From: Thermaerobacter marianensis
Lineage (GTDB): Bacteria; Bacillota; Sulfobacillia; DVGY01
Assembly (NCBI GenBank): GCA_020724425.1
Contig: DYGY01000011.1
Coordinates: forward strand, 1-59,769
Direction of reading: 5' to 3'
DNA: 59,769 nt
Shown here: positions 36,279 through 45,031 of the stretch, piece by piece
Layout: each line of letters starts with the position of its first letter
How positions within the stretch are numbered: the first letter of the stretch is position 1
Program-made: the position numbers and the translations under genes
The notes under the pieces: generated by a model
The model's input: only the letters and a program-made list of their open reading frames with translations
Databases searched by the model: none
What the model was told of the DNA's origin: nothing

Positions 36279-37724
36279 CTAAAATCCGGGATTCTTAGTC
36301 ATTCTCTCGATAGTAGGCCAGATCTCTGGATCCTCATATCCTAACCTCCAAAGAACAATACCTCCAAGATTATATGACTGTGCTAGCTCAACCTTGTACT
36401 TGATTGACTCAGCATCCTCATAATATACAACACGATTATCATAGTAGAAGTAGGGGACCTTAGCTACTGGATCCCATAATCTAGGTACCCCTTCAGCTTC
36501 AAGTCTGGATATGGCGGCAGTAGCTGCTACAGCCCTACCACTTGTAGTACCAACCTCCCAGCTATACCCATAACCAGGAACACCTAGCAGAATCTTTTCA
36601 GGTGGAACAGCACTTACAGCATATTTAACTGCCCTCTCTACCCAATCAATTCCCGCAACAGGGCCAGGCCTACTTGTACCCCAATGCTGATCATAGGTCA
36701 TAATCATTAACTGATCCACATAGTTGGCCAAAGCTTTGTAATCATAGGCACCAGACCAACCATGATTAACATCATCCCACATCTTTGCCGGGACAGCCAT
36801 GCTAACTTCATAGCCCTCAGGTCTTAGTCTCTCAGAGAGTTCTTTCATAAAGAGAGTTAAATTATCTCTATCAGCAGGAGCAATGTTCTCAAAATCAATA
36901 TTAACACCTGCATAACCACCATCACGTACCATCACATATATCTGATCAATAGCATTTTTTCTAGCTTCCTCAGAATTAAGAATACTGGTAATGATATCTC
37001 TTTCAAACCTTCCAGAGGTACCTAGGTTTTTTACTAGTGCCAGACTCTTAGTACCATCTTTTTTTGCTAACTCAGTCGCATTGTCTGTGTTAACCATTTC
37101 AATCAAGTTACCATCTTTATCGATACGATACCTTACTGAAATTATCGTATCTAGATGGTGATATGTCTTTTGTAAGTACTCAAATGCCCCGGTATCCCAT
37201 CTAGACATCTGCACATACCAAGCAGCAACCTCAAAGTCCTTTAAACCAACACTTGCTCTATATGCTGAACGAACTCCTTCAGCTGTTTGAATAACGGTTA
37301 CAGTCTGACTCTTACCATCCCAATTGACAGTAGCGCCTAAAGCTTCACCAACAAAACGCACCGGAACCATGGTTCTTCCGTTAACAATCTTAGCAGGAAC
37401 ATCTAAGTCCAGTGTCTGCTGGTTACGTGTGGCTGTATTTTCTCCAATTGTCAGGCTGAGATTAATACCTGAGTAATAGGCCTTTACCGTTCTTGTTTGC
37501 TGATCCCAAATTATGGTGGCTCCTAATGCTTCAAAAACAGAACGCATGGGTACCAACACCCTATCATTCTCCATAATTGGTTTAGTATCCAATTCAAGCT
37601 GCCTCCCATTTACATAGACAGCAATTTCCTGATTGTTCGCAATAGCACTACCACCTGTCATGGAAAACAGGATTGCAACAATCAGAAACACACTTAAAAA
37701 CCTAGGTCTCCTCATCCAGCCCAT
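36279..37724 (-). CDS. YaaH-like GH18 glycoside hydrolase with two stalk domains
   Basis: Secreted wall or spore-cortex hydrolase of about 481 residues. A signal peptide (about 5-30) is followed by two copper amine oxidase-N-like stalk repeats (NDRVLVPMRSVFEALGATI and NGRTMVPVRFVGEALGATV) and a GH18 barrel with catalytic IDFENI, the QLMIMTYDQHWG strand and GVPGYGYSWE. GVNIDFEN is typical of the spore-lytic YaaH/YdhD group of N-acetylglucosaminidases. ATG 37724 is chosen for GGAGG seven bases upstream; the longer frame adds 17 residues before the signal peptide. It is divergent from the FlhG-like gene. Confidence 0.87.
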   Translation of the reverse strand: MGWMRRPRFLSVFLIVAILFSMTGGSAIANNQEIAVYVNGRQLELDTKPIMENDRVLVPMRSVFEALGATIIWDQQTRTVKAYYSGINLSLTIGENTATRNQQTLDLDVPAKIVNGRTMVPVRFVGEALGATVNWDGKSQTVTVIQTAEGVRSAYRASVGLKDFEVAAWYVQMSRWDTGAFEYLQKTYHHLDTIISVRYRIDKDGNLIEMVNTDNATELAKKDGTKSLALVKNLGTSGRFERDIITSILNSEEARKNAIDQIYVMVRDGGYAGVNIDFENIAPADRDNLTLFMKELSERLRPEGYEVSMAVPAKMWDDVNHGWSGAYDYKALANYVDQLMIMTYDQHWGTSRPGPVAGIDWVERAVKYAVSAVPPEKILLGVPGYGYSWEVGTTSGRAVAATAAISRLEAEGVPRLWDPVAKVPYFYYDNRVVYYEDAESIKYKVELAQSYNLGGIVLWRLGYEDPEIWPTIERMTKNPGF

Positions 37725-37884
37725 CAAACTTCCTCCGTTTCTACCTCGTCCTATCTCTGTATTTCGCCATATCAAGACAAATTCTTGCCTGCAAAGATTA
37801 CAGTTTCATTGCAAATTTGGACAAACAAAAAGGATTTATCAAGACTAAACAAGAATCTCTATTGACTATTAGGGGGGATGCACA

Positions 37885-39018
37885 ATGATGACGCCAACAG
37901 AGTGGCTTGAACAACAACACATACAAATAGACGATAAAGGCAGTATCTATACCAGTCGGATACTAAAAGTCCGAAGCTATACCATCGCTATCTCTGCTCT
38001 AAGTGATGGGAAGAAAACGATATGGCCAAAACCCGGTACTCTCTTTACCATTAAATTGAGCAAGGAACAAGATATTACCTTCCAAGCAGAAGTAGTTGAA
38101 AAACACCTTAATCCCATTCCTCTACTGATCCTTAAGGTAATTGATGATTTGCCTTTAGGGCAAATCGGTAGGCTATTACATAAACCACAATCACAGAACT
38201 CCGTCATTGCGATATCTAGTGGTAAAGGTGGTACAGGTAAGACCTTTTTTGCCGTTAACCTAGCGATTGCTTTAAGCCGTAAGGGATATCGAGTGACGCT
38301 GATTGATGGAGATCTTGGCACTGCCAATATAGCGGTATCATTAGGTCTGAAACCACAATATACCTTAAATGATGTGATAAATGGTACAAAACAAATAAAC
38401 TCACTCTTAACTGCTACTGGTTTTGGCTTCCGGTTCATCCCTGGAGCTGAGGCAGGAGATCTTGCTAATGTCTCACCGTGGCAACTCTCTAGAATCCAAG
38501 CAGCTGTAAGTGAGGTTAGTGAATTAGCTGACTATACCATTATTGATACAGGTGCTGGGCTAAGCCGAGCCAGCCTTAGTTTTCTGTATGCAGCCCAACA
38601 AGTTCTATTGGTAACTACTGCTGAGCCTCCGGCCCTGTTGGATGCCTATGGGGTTTTAAAAACCTTCCAGAATGAATCTGCTTCACTAACTCTAGATGAG
38701 CAGAACAGCAAAGCATCTTTTGCCACAAAGAAAGCCCCACGTAAGAAATGGGGCCTGATAGTTAATCGAGTATCTGATGAACAGTATGCCCTTAACGCTG
38801 CTGCCCAATTTACTGATACATCGCAACGTTTCTTAGGCATGGCTATTCCTCTGTTTGGTATGATTAGTGAAGACAGCCACATAGGAGATAGCTATCGTAA
38901 ACAGGTTCCTCTGTTAAGCAACACTGGTATATCAAGCCCGGCTCAAAGAGACATTCTAAAACTAGCCGAAAAACTCACAGTCTCTAAATCAGTTGCCTCT
39001 GGTGCGGGAGCGTCCTAG
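37885..39018 (+). CDS. MinD/FlhG-like ATPase with an N-terminal YcgR-N-like domain
   Basis: 377 residues. The ATPase part (about 106-370) has deviant Walker A KGGTGKT (114-120), [17 protein letters not shown] and [12 protein letters not shown], the MinD/FlhG (YlxH/FleN) pattern that sets flagellar number or place. About 95 residues precede it: a beta-rich stretch ([34 protein letters not shown]) that resembles the PilZ-partner N-domain of YcgR flagellar brakes. No PilZ c-di-GMP motif (RxxxR, NxSxxG) is present. The ATG follows AGGGGGG with seven-base spacing. No flhF or flagellar operon is adjacent. Its stop overlaps lipA by 30 bases. Confidence 0.78.
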   Translation: MMTPTEWLEQQHIQIDDKGSIYTSRILKVRSYTIAISALSDGKKTIWPKPGTLFTIKLSKEQDITFQAEVVEKHLNPIPLLILKVIDDLPLGQIGRLLHKPQSQNSVIAISSGKGGTGKTFFAVNLAIALSRKGYRVTLIDGDLGTANIAVSLGLKPQYTLNDVINGTKQINSLLTATGFGFRFIPGAEAGDLANVSPWQLSRIQAAVSEVSELADYTIIDTGAGLSRASLSFLYAAQQVLLVTTAEPPALLDAYGVLKTFQNESASLTLDEQNSKASFATKKAPRKKWGLIVNRVSDEQYALNAAAQFTDTSQRFLGMAIPLFGMISEDSHIGDSYRKQVPLLSNTGISSPAQRDILKLAEKLTVSKSVASGAGAS

Positions 39019-39882
39019 TTGATAGAACTCTGCAGCATTAAAAGAGCTTCTCACTAGAGGATCAGATGCAGTAGATATAAAACCTAGCCTTTCACCAACA
39101 AGACGATATTTTTCAAACTGTTCAGGCAATACATACTCAACAACCTCTAAATGAGTACCACTAGGTTGTAAGTACTGCCCAATAGTAACTAACTCACAGT
39201 TTACTTTCCTGAGGTCATGCAATACTTGAATGACCTCTTCTTCTGTTTCTCCAAGACCAACCATCAAACCGGATTTAGTAGCTATCTCGGGTCTTAATTC
39301 CTTAGCTTTCTTAAGTAGCTCTAAAGATCTTTCATGCTTCGCCTGTGGTCTAACCCTCTTATATAACCTTGGAACAGTCTCAATATTATGATTCAGAACA
39401 TCCGGCTTGGCATCTAAGACAGTGATTAGCGCCTCTTCTGAACCCTTAAAATCAGGAATAAGGACCTCAATAGTTACCTCAGGTCTTCTGTTTCTAATCT
39501 TTCTGATTGTATTGGCATAATGACTTGCTCCACCATCAGCTAAATCATCACGAGTCACAGAAGTGATGACCACATGCACTAAACGTAAGCGTTCCACTGC
39601 TTCTGCAACTCTCTCTGGTTCACTTAGATCTAGAGCCTGAGGCCTGCTCGCTGGAATATTACAAAAACCACAGTTTCTTGTACAGACATCACCCATTATC
39701 AAGAATGTAGCTGTCCCATGCGAATAACAGTTACTCAAATTCGGACAGAGGGCTTCTTCACACACAGTATTTAATTCTAATTCTTTTAGTGTTTCTGTTA
39801 CCGGTTTTATCTCTGAAGGTTTTGGTAATGGAACCCTTAACCACTTAGGTTTGGCCTGTCTTCTATTTTTTCTTTGCATCAT
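38989..39882 (-). CDS. lipA: Lipoyl synthase
   Basis: Radical-SAM enzyme that inserts two sulfurs into octanoyl groups on lipoate-dependent proteins such as glycine cleavage H protein. Both clusters are present: the auxiliary site [13 protein letters not shown] and the radical-SAM site CTRNCGFC, then the late RSSFNA that supplies the auxiliary serine. About 297 residues from ATG 39882. This start, or the adjacent ATG at 39879, is preferred because the longer GTG frame begins inside the cheB terminator hairpin. No clear ribosome site is seen for either. No lipB/lplA is in the window. Confidence 0.9.
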   Translation of the reverse strand: MMQRKNRRQAKPKWLRVPLPKPSEIKPVTETLKELELNTVCEEALCPNLSNCYSHGTATFLIMGDVCTRNCGFCNIPASRPQALDLSEPERVAEAVERLRLVHVVITSVTRDDLADGGASHYANTIRKIRNRRPEVTIEVLIPDFKGSEEALITVLDAKPDVLNHNIETVPRLYKRVRPQAKHERSLELLKKAKELRPEIATKSGLMVGLGETEEEVIQVLHDLRKVNCELVTIGQYLQPSGTHLEVVEYVLPEQFEKYRLVGERLGFISTASDPLVRSSFNAAEFYQLGRSRTRGN

Positions 39883-39892
39883 CTTCAGGCAA

Positions 39893-39918
39893 AAGACTCC
39901 CACTAAAGATAGTGGGAG
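39893..39918 (-). terminator. Terminator of cheB
   Basis: CTCCCACT (39897-39904) pairs with AGTGGGAG (39911-39918), with loop AAAGAT. On the minus strand TCTTTTG follows. It lies between cheB and lipA. Confidence 0.7.
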
Positions 39919-39945
39919 ATAAAGTGCCCTGTCTCCTTTCGCTGG

Positions 39946-41040
39946 TCATTCTATGCTTTTCCCAATTACATTTAATCTGCCACCAATATCCTGCAAGGGT
40001 AGTATTTCATCAGCAGCACCTAGCTCAACAGTTGCTCTAGGCATACCATAAACAACACAGGTTTCTTCATTTTGAGCAAGAACATACCCACCCTGTTTTT
40101 TAACTTCCAGTGCAGCCCTTGCTCCATCAAAACCCATCCCTGTAAGAATTACAGTGTATATGTCTTTACCAAAACCAGCCTCTACAAGAGACATTAAAGT
40201 GACATCTACCGCTGGTTTGACCCCATGAACAGGTGGTTGATCGGAGAAATAAATCCTTCCCCTGCTATCAACAAGGAGATGTTTCCCTCCCGGTGCTACT
40301 AAAGCCAAATCATTGCTTAACACATCTCCCTCTTCAGCTTCCTTAACATGCAAATGAGGTAGCAAATTATCTAACCTTTTAGCAAGAGTTGCCGTAAAGT
40401 ATGGTGGCATATGCTGAACTACTACCATTGGCATATGGAAATCTGAGCTCAGAGTTGAGAACAGCTGTTGCAAGGCATTGGGTCCCCCTGTTGAACTTCC
40501 AATGACAGCTACAGGTCCCTTATAGGTCCTGTTAGTAGTTAAAATCCTTGATTCTTCCCTGTGCTCCAAAACTTTTTGCTTAGGTTCCCTGTTAAGATCA
40601 GTTCTGTACTGATTAGTTGTGGCTATATTGGCTGTTAAGCGTCTAACCGACACCTTGCTTGCCATTCTAGCCTTAAGAATCAGTTCCTTCCGTACTCTCT
40701 CAAGATCATTGGCATCACCACTGGGTTTAGTAACAAAATCTACTGCTCCCATAGAAAGGGCCTGTAAAGTCGGTTCAGCATTAGCTTTAGCCAATGTGCT
40801 CACCATAATGATAGGTGTAGGGTGCTCATTCATAATCTTGCTTAACGCTGATATCCCGTCCATCTTAGGCATTTCAATATCCAGGGTAATTAAATCAGGC
40901 TTAAGCTGCCTTACCTTATTTAAAGCATCGTAGCCATCCCTGGCTATACCAACAACCTTAATATCAGGATCCGACTCTAGCATCTCACGTATCTTTTTTC
41001 GCATAAATGCCGAATCGTCTACAACCAATACCCGAATCAA
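39946..41040 (-). CDS. cheB: Chemotaxis response regulator/methylesterase CheB
   Basis: Removes methyl groups from (and deamidates) MCPs when phosphorylated by CheA. The N-terminal receiver (about 1-120) has D8, D9 and phosphorylated D54 (LDIEMPKMDG). After a linker, the methylesterase domain shows its catalytic triad in GSSTGGPNAL (Ser), VVQHMPPYFT (His) and LTGMGFDGA (Asp). TTG 41040 is chosen: it gives the usual MIRVLVVDDSAFM start and has GGGGGAG six bases upstream. It is coded 36 kb from the other che genes, downstream of a nitroreductase gene 14 bases away. Confidence 0.92.
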   Translation of the reverse strand: MIRVLVVDDSAFMRKKIREMLESDPDIKVVGIARDGYDALNKVRQLKPDLITLDIEMPKMDGISALSKIMNEHPTPIIMVSTLAKANAEPTLQALSMGAVDFVTKPSGDANDLERVRKELILKARMASKVSVRRLTANIATTNQYRTDLNREPKQKVLEHREESRILTTNRTYKGPVAVIGSSTGGPNALQQLFSTLSSDFHMPMVVVQHMPPYFTATLAKRLDNLLPHLHVKEAEEGDVLSNDLALVAPGGKHLLVDSRGRIYFSDQPPVHGVKPAVDVTLMSLVEAGFGKDIYTVILTGMGFDGARAALEVKKQGGYVLAQNEETCVVYGMPRATVELGAADEILPLQDIGGRLNVIGKSIE

Positions 41041-41054
41041 ATCTCTCCCCCTTA

Positions 41055-41813
41055 TCAATCAAAATCAAAACCAATTCTTTCTAATGATGCACGCAAGTGT
41101 CTTCTTCCCTGACGAGGATTAGCCACTCGATTAGCTACCCTTTCAGACCACCCGGGAATCTTCTCCTCATAATCATCTAGAGCAAGATCAAGGTTAGTGG
41201 TTGAATATCTTTCATGATGAACCACAACCTCTTGCTTTAAGCGATACTTTACCTCTGGGTTCTCTCTTGGATAGCCAATAGCTAAACCTACCAAAGCAAA
41301 TACACCTTCGGGTAACTCAAGTAGTCTAGCTACCTCTTCAGGTTCATTCCTTACCCCACCCACAGGAACAACACCAAGACCAAGTGATTCAGCAGCAACT
41401 AGGGCATTCTCCATAGCCAGTGCTGCATCTGTTACCGCTACTAAAAACATCTCTAAACTATTGGCATGATAGGTCTGACCAGAACGGTGAGCTACATGTT
41501 GATGCCTATAAAGATCAGGAGCAAAAACCAAAAAAACCGGAGCCTCACTAATAAATTCCTGATTACCACATAGTTTTGCTAATTCCTTTCTTTTTGCACT
41601 ATCTTTAATAACTATAATGCTATATGACTGCAAATTCGATGAAGTAGGGGCACTCTGAGCTGCGGTAACTATAGCCTTAATGGCCTCCAGAGATACATCC
41701 CTCTCTTCAAACTCTCTTACACAGGCATGAGAAGTAATTACATCGATAGTCTCAGTGAGATTTTCCTTGCCAATATCAATTCCCTCTTTAATAAATCGGT
41801 TATCTCTCTTCAC
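41055..41813 (-). CDS. Nitroreductase family FMN oxidoreductase (NfsA-like)
   Basis: FMN-dependent NAD(P)H oxidoreductase of 252 residues. The N-terminus CVREFEERDVSLEAI leads into SAPTSSNLQSYSIIVI, the FMN-binding pattern; the middle has VAAESLGLGVVPVGGVRNEPEEVA, and the end is the longer NfsA-type tail (KYRLKQEVVVHHERY). Natural substrates are unclear; nitro compounds, quinones or flavins are usual. The GTG start has GGGAGAG upstream. It is probably cotranscribed with cheB, with no obvious functional tie. Confidence 0.85.
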   Translation of the reverse strand: MKRDNRFIKEGIDIGKENLTETIDVITSHACVREFEERDVSLEAIKAIVTAAQSAPTSSNLQSYSIIVIKDSAKRKELAKLCGNQEFISEAPVFLVFAPDLYRHQHVAHRSGQTYHANSLEMFLVAVTDAALAMENALVAAESLGLGVVPVGGVRNEPEEVARLLELPEGVFALVGLAIGYPRENPEVKYRLKQEVVVHHERYSTTNLDLALDDYEEKIPGWSERVANRVANPRQGRRHLRASLERIGFDFD

Positions 41814-41872
41814 AAGAACTCTCTCCCAATACGTATTTTAAAAGAGCAACTGCCACATCATCTTCATCATAT

Positions 41873-42212
41873 TTGTGGCGTGGATACCCCTGACTTCAGT
41901 CATGGGGAAGGAACGCATCCTCCTTGTTTAGCATGATTGCTAGTTTTTTAATCTTAGCGGTAAACTATTCTAGAAAACTAGCAAAAACTAGTAATTCCCT
42001 CTTCGCCAATGTTATCCAACAGTTTTTTGTTGACAGCACTTTTCCTACCCCTCAAAACTGTTTAACCATCAACCGCAGTGCTTGGAGCTAGAGGAGTACC
42101 CCAAGGTGCCTATATATTTGTTGGTAACGTAGTCATTTAAGACTTAGGCTAGTCAATCAGAACTTGTATCTAGGTTTTAACACAAGCCCTCGACTTTAGT
42201 CGTGGGTAATTT
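41873..42212 (-). mobile_element. Degenerate IS200/IS605-like element, copy 1
   Basis: Non-coding remnant of about 340 bases read on the minus strand. One end has the hairpin CCC-A-CGACTAAAGTCG-A-GGG (42187-42206) and the other the related hairpin CCCC-A-TGACTGAAGTCA-GGGG (41888-41908). Paired GACTNAAGTC hairpins of this sort are a habit of IS200/IS605-group ends in Clostridia. The part 41873-42035 recurs inverted at 49309-49482. A short frame ending in KKLLDNIGEEGITSFC looks like the conserved tail of a lost transposon ORF. No intact tnpA or tnpB remains. The family call rests on end structure only. Confidence 0.6.
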
Positions 42213-42936
42213 ACCATTACCCAAAATAACCGCATCGGCTATAACTAATGGCTTTTCTGTGGAATTCTTCATTGCCAATCCCTTTCCTGCCCAGAGAATC
42301 ATTTCTACATCATTATCAGCATTCCCTATGACTAAAACCTCTCTAGCAGAAATACTATACCTAGCTAATGCCTGGCCCTTAGAAGATACAGCAATATCAA
42401 AAGAATGAGGAAAAAAACGAACCACACAAGCACCTCTGGCAATGCTTCTTAACCTACTATCAATTGAATCAAGAACCATCTCTTCTCCACAGACTACAAG
42501 CATAGCTGGCAAAATGGACTCTTTCAAAAGCATAGCCAATATCTCTAACCTCTAAATTATGCCTTTTTGCTTACTCCCAACTACCCGAAAAATCTGATAT
42601 CAGTATCTGATCACCAATATAAGCTCGAAAATCGGGTTTCTCTTCCCTGCAAAATTCTATAACTCTTCTCACTAGGTCTTCAGAAACTACTTCCTCCCAT
42701 AGCACTGCCCCAGAAATACTATCTCTAGCTACTGCTCCGTTACAGGTTACCAGGATAATCATTTAAATCTAACTCCTTAGCAAATGACTTTAAGGAAGCA
42801 TATGGTCTTCCTGAAAATATGATTACTAGAATACCCTGAGCTTGAATTCTTCTAATAACCTTTTTTGCTCTATCTGAGACCTCTCCTGTACTATCTAAAG
42901 AGTACCATCCAAATCTAAAGCCACTAATCGGTACAA
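42204..42936 (-). pseudogene. Broken Cof-type HAD phosphatase gene
   Basis: Pieces of one HAD-IIB (Cof-like) phosphatase lie in order in different frames. LYRLVALDLDGTL (from TTG 42936, with GAGGA upstream) stops at once, consistent with loss of one T near 42898. DSTGEVSDRAKKVIRRIQ to KSFAKELDLNDYP follows in a second frame. VTCNGAVARDSISG continues in a third (42571-42762), ending early. After another stop comes SSKGQALARYSI and VIGNADNDVEMILWAGKGLAMKN (42210-42539). The last helix is missing: after AVILGN the frame runs into the IS605-like end. At least three frame breaks plus 3' truncation make function very unlikely. Confidence 0.8.
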
Positions 42937-42996
42937 TATCCTCTTCCTTCCTTGTACCCTGACATGCTATATTAAAATGATAGGGGGTAGATTAAA

Positions 42997-43710
42997 GTGA
43001 AACTAACCATAAGGAATCTCTCCATATATCGACAGGATAGCCTGATAGTACAGAATCTCAGTACGCAAATACCCTCAGGTTCTCTAACAACCATTATTGG
43101 ACCATCTGGTTCCGGTAAATCAACCCTGCTCCTCTCACTTAATAGATTAATACCTTCACAAGGGGAAATCTTCCTTGGCAAGACAGATATTAATACTATA
43201 GAAATCACATCTTTACGCAGAAGAATAGGGATGGTCTTTCAACGACCGGCACTCTTTTCTGGTACAGTTAGTGAAAACCTCTCCTATGGTCCTAGTCTGA
43301 TAAATGAAGCTTTAAGCATAACCGAACAACAACAACTTTTAACCAATGTGGGCTTAGATATCTCTTTTCTTGATAGGAATGCCTCTACCCTTTCAGAAGG
43401 ACAACAACAACGCCTCTCATTGGCTAGAACTTTAGCTAACAAACCTGAAATACTTCTTCTAGATGAACCAACCGCTCCTTTAGATCCCCACGCAGCATTA
43501 AAAATAGAGGAATTGATAACTACCCTGCAAAAAATCTATAACATGACTGTTCTTTGGATAACTCACGACCTTAACCAAGCTAAGAGAGTAAGTGATAATA
43601 CTCTGCTCTTAGTTGGTGGGAAACTGATTGAGGAAGGCCCAAACATATTTAGCACACCAAAAGATCCAATAACGAGCCTTTTCATTAAAGGCGAACTGGA
43701 GGAATACTGA
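42997..43710 (+). CDS. fetA: ABC transporter ATPase, FetA-type
   Basis: ATP-binding subunit of 237 residues. Walker A GPSGSGKSTLL, Q-loop VFQRPALFSGTV, signature LSEGQQQRLSLARTL, Walker B ILLLDEPTAPLDPHA and switch His in THDLNQAKRV are all present. With the UPF0014 permease directly behind it, this is the FetAB (YbbLM) pair linked to iron export and oxidative stress. The start is GTG 42997 with AGGGGGT upstream. The stop shares one base with the fetB ATG (TGATG), so the two are coupled. Confidence 0.85.
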   Translation: MKLTIRNLSIYRQDSLIVQNLSTQIPSGSLTTIIGPSGSGKSTLLLSLNRLIPSQGEIFLGKTDINTIEITSLRRRIGMVFQRPALFSGTVSENLSYGPSLINEALSITEQQQLLTNVGLDISFLDRNASTLSEGQQQRLSLARTLANKPEILLLDEPTAPLDPHAALKIEELITTLQKIYNMTVLWITHDLNQAKRVSDNTLLLVGGKLIEEGPNIFSTPKDPITSLFIKGELEEY

Positions 43711-44468
43711 TGGATTGGTATCACCTAATTCTATCCGCTTCCTTTGTCTTTATCGCAATTATCCTCTCACATAGACAGGGGTTAGGACTTGAAAAAGATC
43801 TCTTAATCGCTTCCCTAAGAGCCTTTTTTCAATTAGCAGCCATAGGTTACATACTAAAAGCCATCTTCGCTCTAGAAGACTGGCCCTACATTATCTTTTT
43901 GCTTCTGATAATGGTATATATAGCAGCCTATAATGCTTCAGGGAAACTAAATAGGTATATCCCTAAAAAACAGAGTATCGGGATAGCAGGTATTGCCATA
44001 TCCTTAGCCTTGGCTGTCTCCTTAATATTGCTTGTTTCTCTAACCATAATTCCGTTCACTGCCCAGTATGTAATACCTATCAGTGGTATGGTAATTGGGA
44101 ATGCCATGACGGCAGTAGGGTTAACCTTTAACCGTCTACAAGGAGATCTTAAAGCCAATCGTTTGTTAATTCTTGCAAGTCTGAGCCTAGGAGCCAATCC
44201 AGCTCAGGCTTCAGCACTAGCAGTAAAGACTTCGATTAAAGCAGGACTAATCCCTACCATAGATGCACTAAAGATAGTAGGGATAGTACAGCTGCCTGGA
44301 ATGATGACCGGTATGATAATAGCCGGAGCAGACCCTCTGGAAGCAGTCAAATATCAGATCATGATTATGTTTGTACTAGCAGGCGCAGTAGCGATAGCCA
44401 GCATGTTTGCCGCATTAATAGGACATCGTCTCTTCTTTAACGAAGAATATCAACTGCTAGATTATTAA
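43710..44468 (+). CDS. fetB: ABC transporter permease, FetB-type (UPF0014)
   Basis: Integral membrane subunit, 252 residues, about seven helices. It has FFQLAAIGYILKAIF, the ISGMVIGNAMTAVGLTFNRL block and IVQLPGMMTGMIIAGADPLEAVKYQ, the hallmarks of UPF0014/YbbM/FetB. It works with FetA, probably in iron efflux. The next gene follows after 11 bases in the same direction. Confidence 0.88.
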   Translation: MDWYHLILSASFVFIAIILSHRQGLGLEKDLLIASLRAFFQLAAIGYILKAIFALEDWPYIIFLLLIMVYIAAYNASGKLNRYIPKKQSIGIAGIAISLALAVSLILLVSLTIIPFTAQYVIPISGMVIGNAMTAVGLTFNRLQGDLKANRLLILASLSLGANPAQASALAVKTSIKAGLIPTIDALKIVGIVQLPGMMTGMIIAGADPLEAVKYQIMIMFVLAGAVAIASMFAALIGHRLFFNEEYQLLDY

Positions 44469-44479
44469 GGAGTGATACT

Positions 44480-44842
44480 ATGCAAATAGAAGTAGGGCAA
44501 TTCCCCACTCAGGTAAGACTTACATGTGAACTCATTGGTGAAGATCTTCTGATTTCCTTAAGTGGTGGAGAGAAACCTCACATCGGCGCTATAGCCATTG
44601 CCATACCCAGACCAAGTCTAGCTGATCCAGAAAAAACTAGTGCCACAGTTTCTGTGCACACTATCCTTGGACATAAAGAAGATGAGCTAGCCAAGAAAAC
44701 CGCTCATCAGATTGCTGCTTATACAAACAGAGTTGTTACATTAACAGCAGGGCTGCATATCGGCAACGCCAATAAGGAGCAAATAGAGAAACTCTTAGAA
44801 AACTCCTATGCAGCAGTGGCTACTCTCCTTAATAACCTCTAG
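44480..44842 (+). CDS. LpdD-like/PAC-type chaperone domain protein
   Basis: 120 residues, soluble. PHIGAIAIAIPRPSLADP, SATVSVHTILGHKEDELAKK and VTLTAGLHIGNANKEQIEKLL match, from memory, the small proteins coded with prenylated-FMN decarboxylases and called LpdD or prenylated flavin chaperone-like. No UbiD- or UbiX-type gene is near, and it instead ends the fetAB operon, with GGAG upstream of its ATG. Its role here is open. Its stop overlaps the stop of the convergent small ORF by three bases. Confidence 0.6.
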   Translation: MQIEVGQFPTQVRLTCELIGEDLLISLSGGEKPHIGAIAIAIPRPSLADPEKTSATVSVHTILGHKEDELAKKTAHQIAAYTNRVVTLTAGLHIGNANKEQIEKLLENSYAAVATLLNNL

Positions 44843-44988
44843 CCCTTCTTCTTGGTGATAGTTACATCATCAGGACTATCTTCTTTCACCATTGTCTTAC
44901 CCTGTTTATTGGCAGGCGTAATGTTCTTTATGGGGTCATCAGGACTATCAACAACAACCATACCTCTTTTCTTCTCTCTTTTTTTCAT
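44839..44988 (-). CDS. Small lysine-rich protein (49 residues) with a repeated DSPDD motif
   Basis: Short frame MKKREKKRGM to TITKKKG, not matched to any family. GGAGG stands seven bases before the ATG, a very good ribosome site. The motif (E)DSPDD occurs twice (residues 14-18 and 37-41), backed by a perfect 14-base direct repeat at 44867-44880 and 44936-44949. About a third of the residues are Lys or Arg. It follows two spore-coat-like genes on the same strand, directly after a terminator, so it may be made by read-through or late in sporulation. It overlaps the end of the LpdD-like gene. Confidence 0.6.
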   Translation of the reverse strand: MKKREKKRGMVVVDSPDDPIKNITPANKQGKTMVKEDSPDDVTITKKKG

Positions 44989-45000
44989 AAAAGAGCCTCC

Positions 45001-45027
45001 AAAAAAGGGCCTGACTGGGCAGGCCCC
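45001..45027 (-). terminator. Terminator after the coat gene pair
   Basis: GGGCCTG (45007-45013) pairs with CAGGCCC (45020-45026), followed on the minus strand by six T. The ribosome site of the small lysine-rich ORF begins right after the T-run. Confidence 0.85.
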
Positions 45028-45031
45028 TATT

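Noticed and set aside
41950-42170. Possible surviving tnpB fragment in element copy 1
   Set aside because: Only the last 20 or so codons look conserved between the two copies; upstream the frame has stops in all phases, so no CDS is called.
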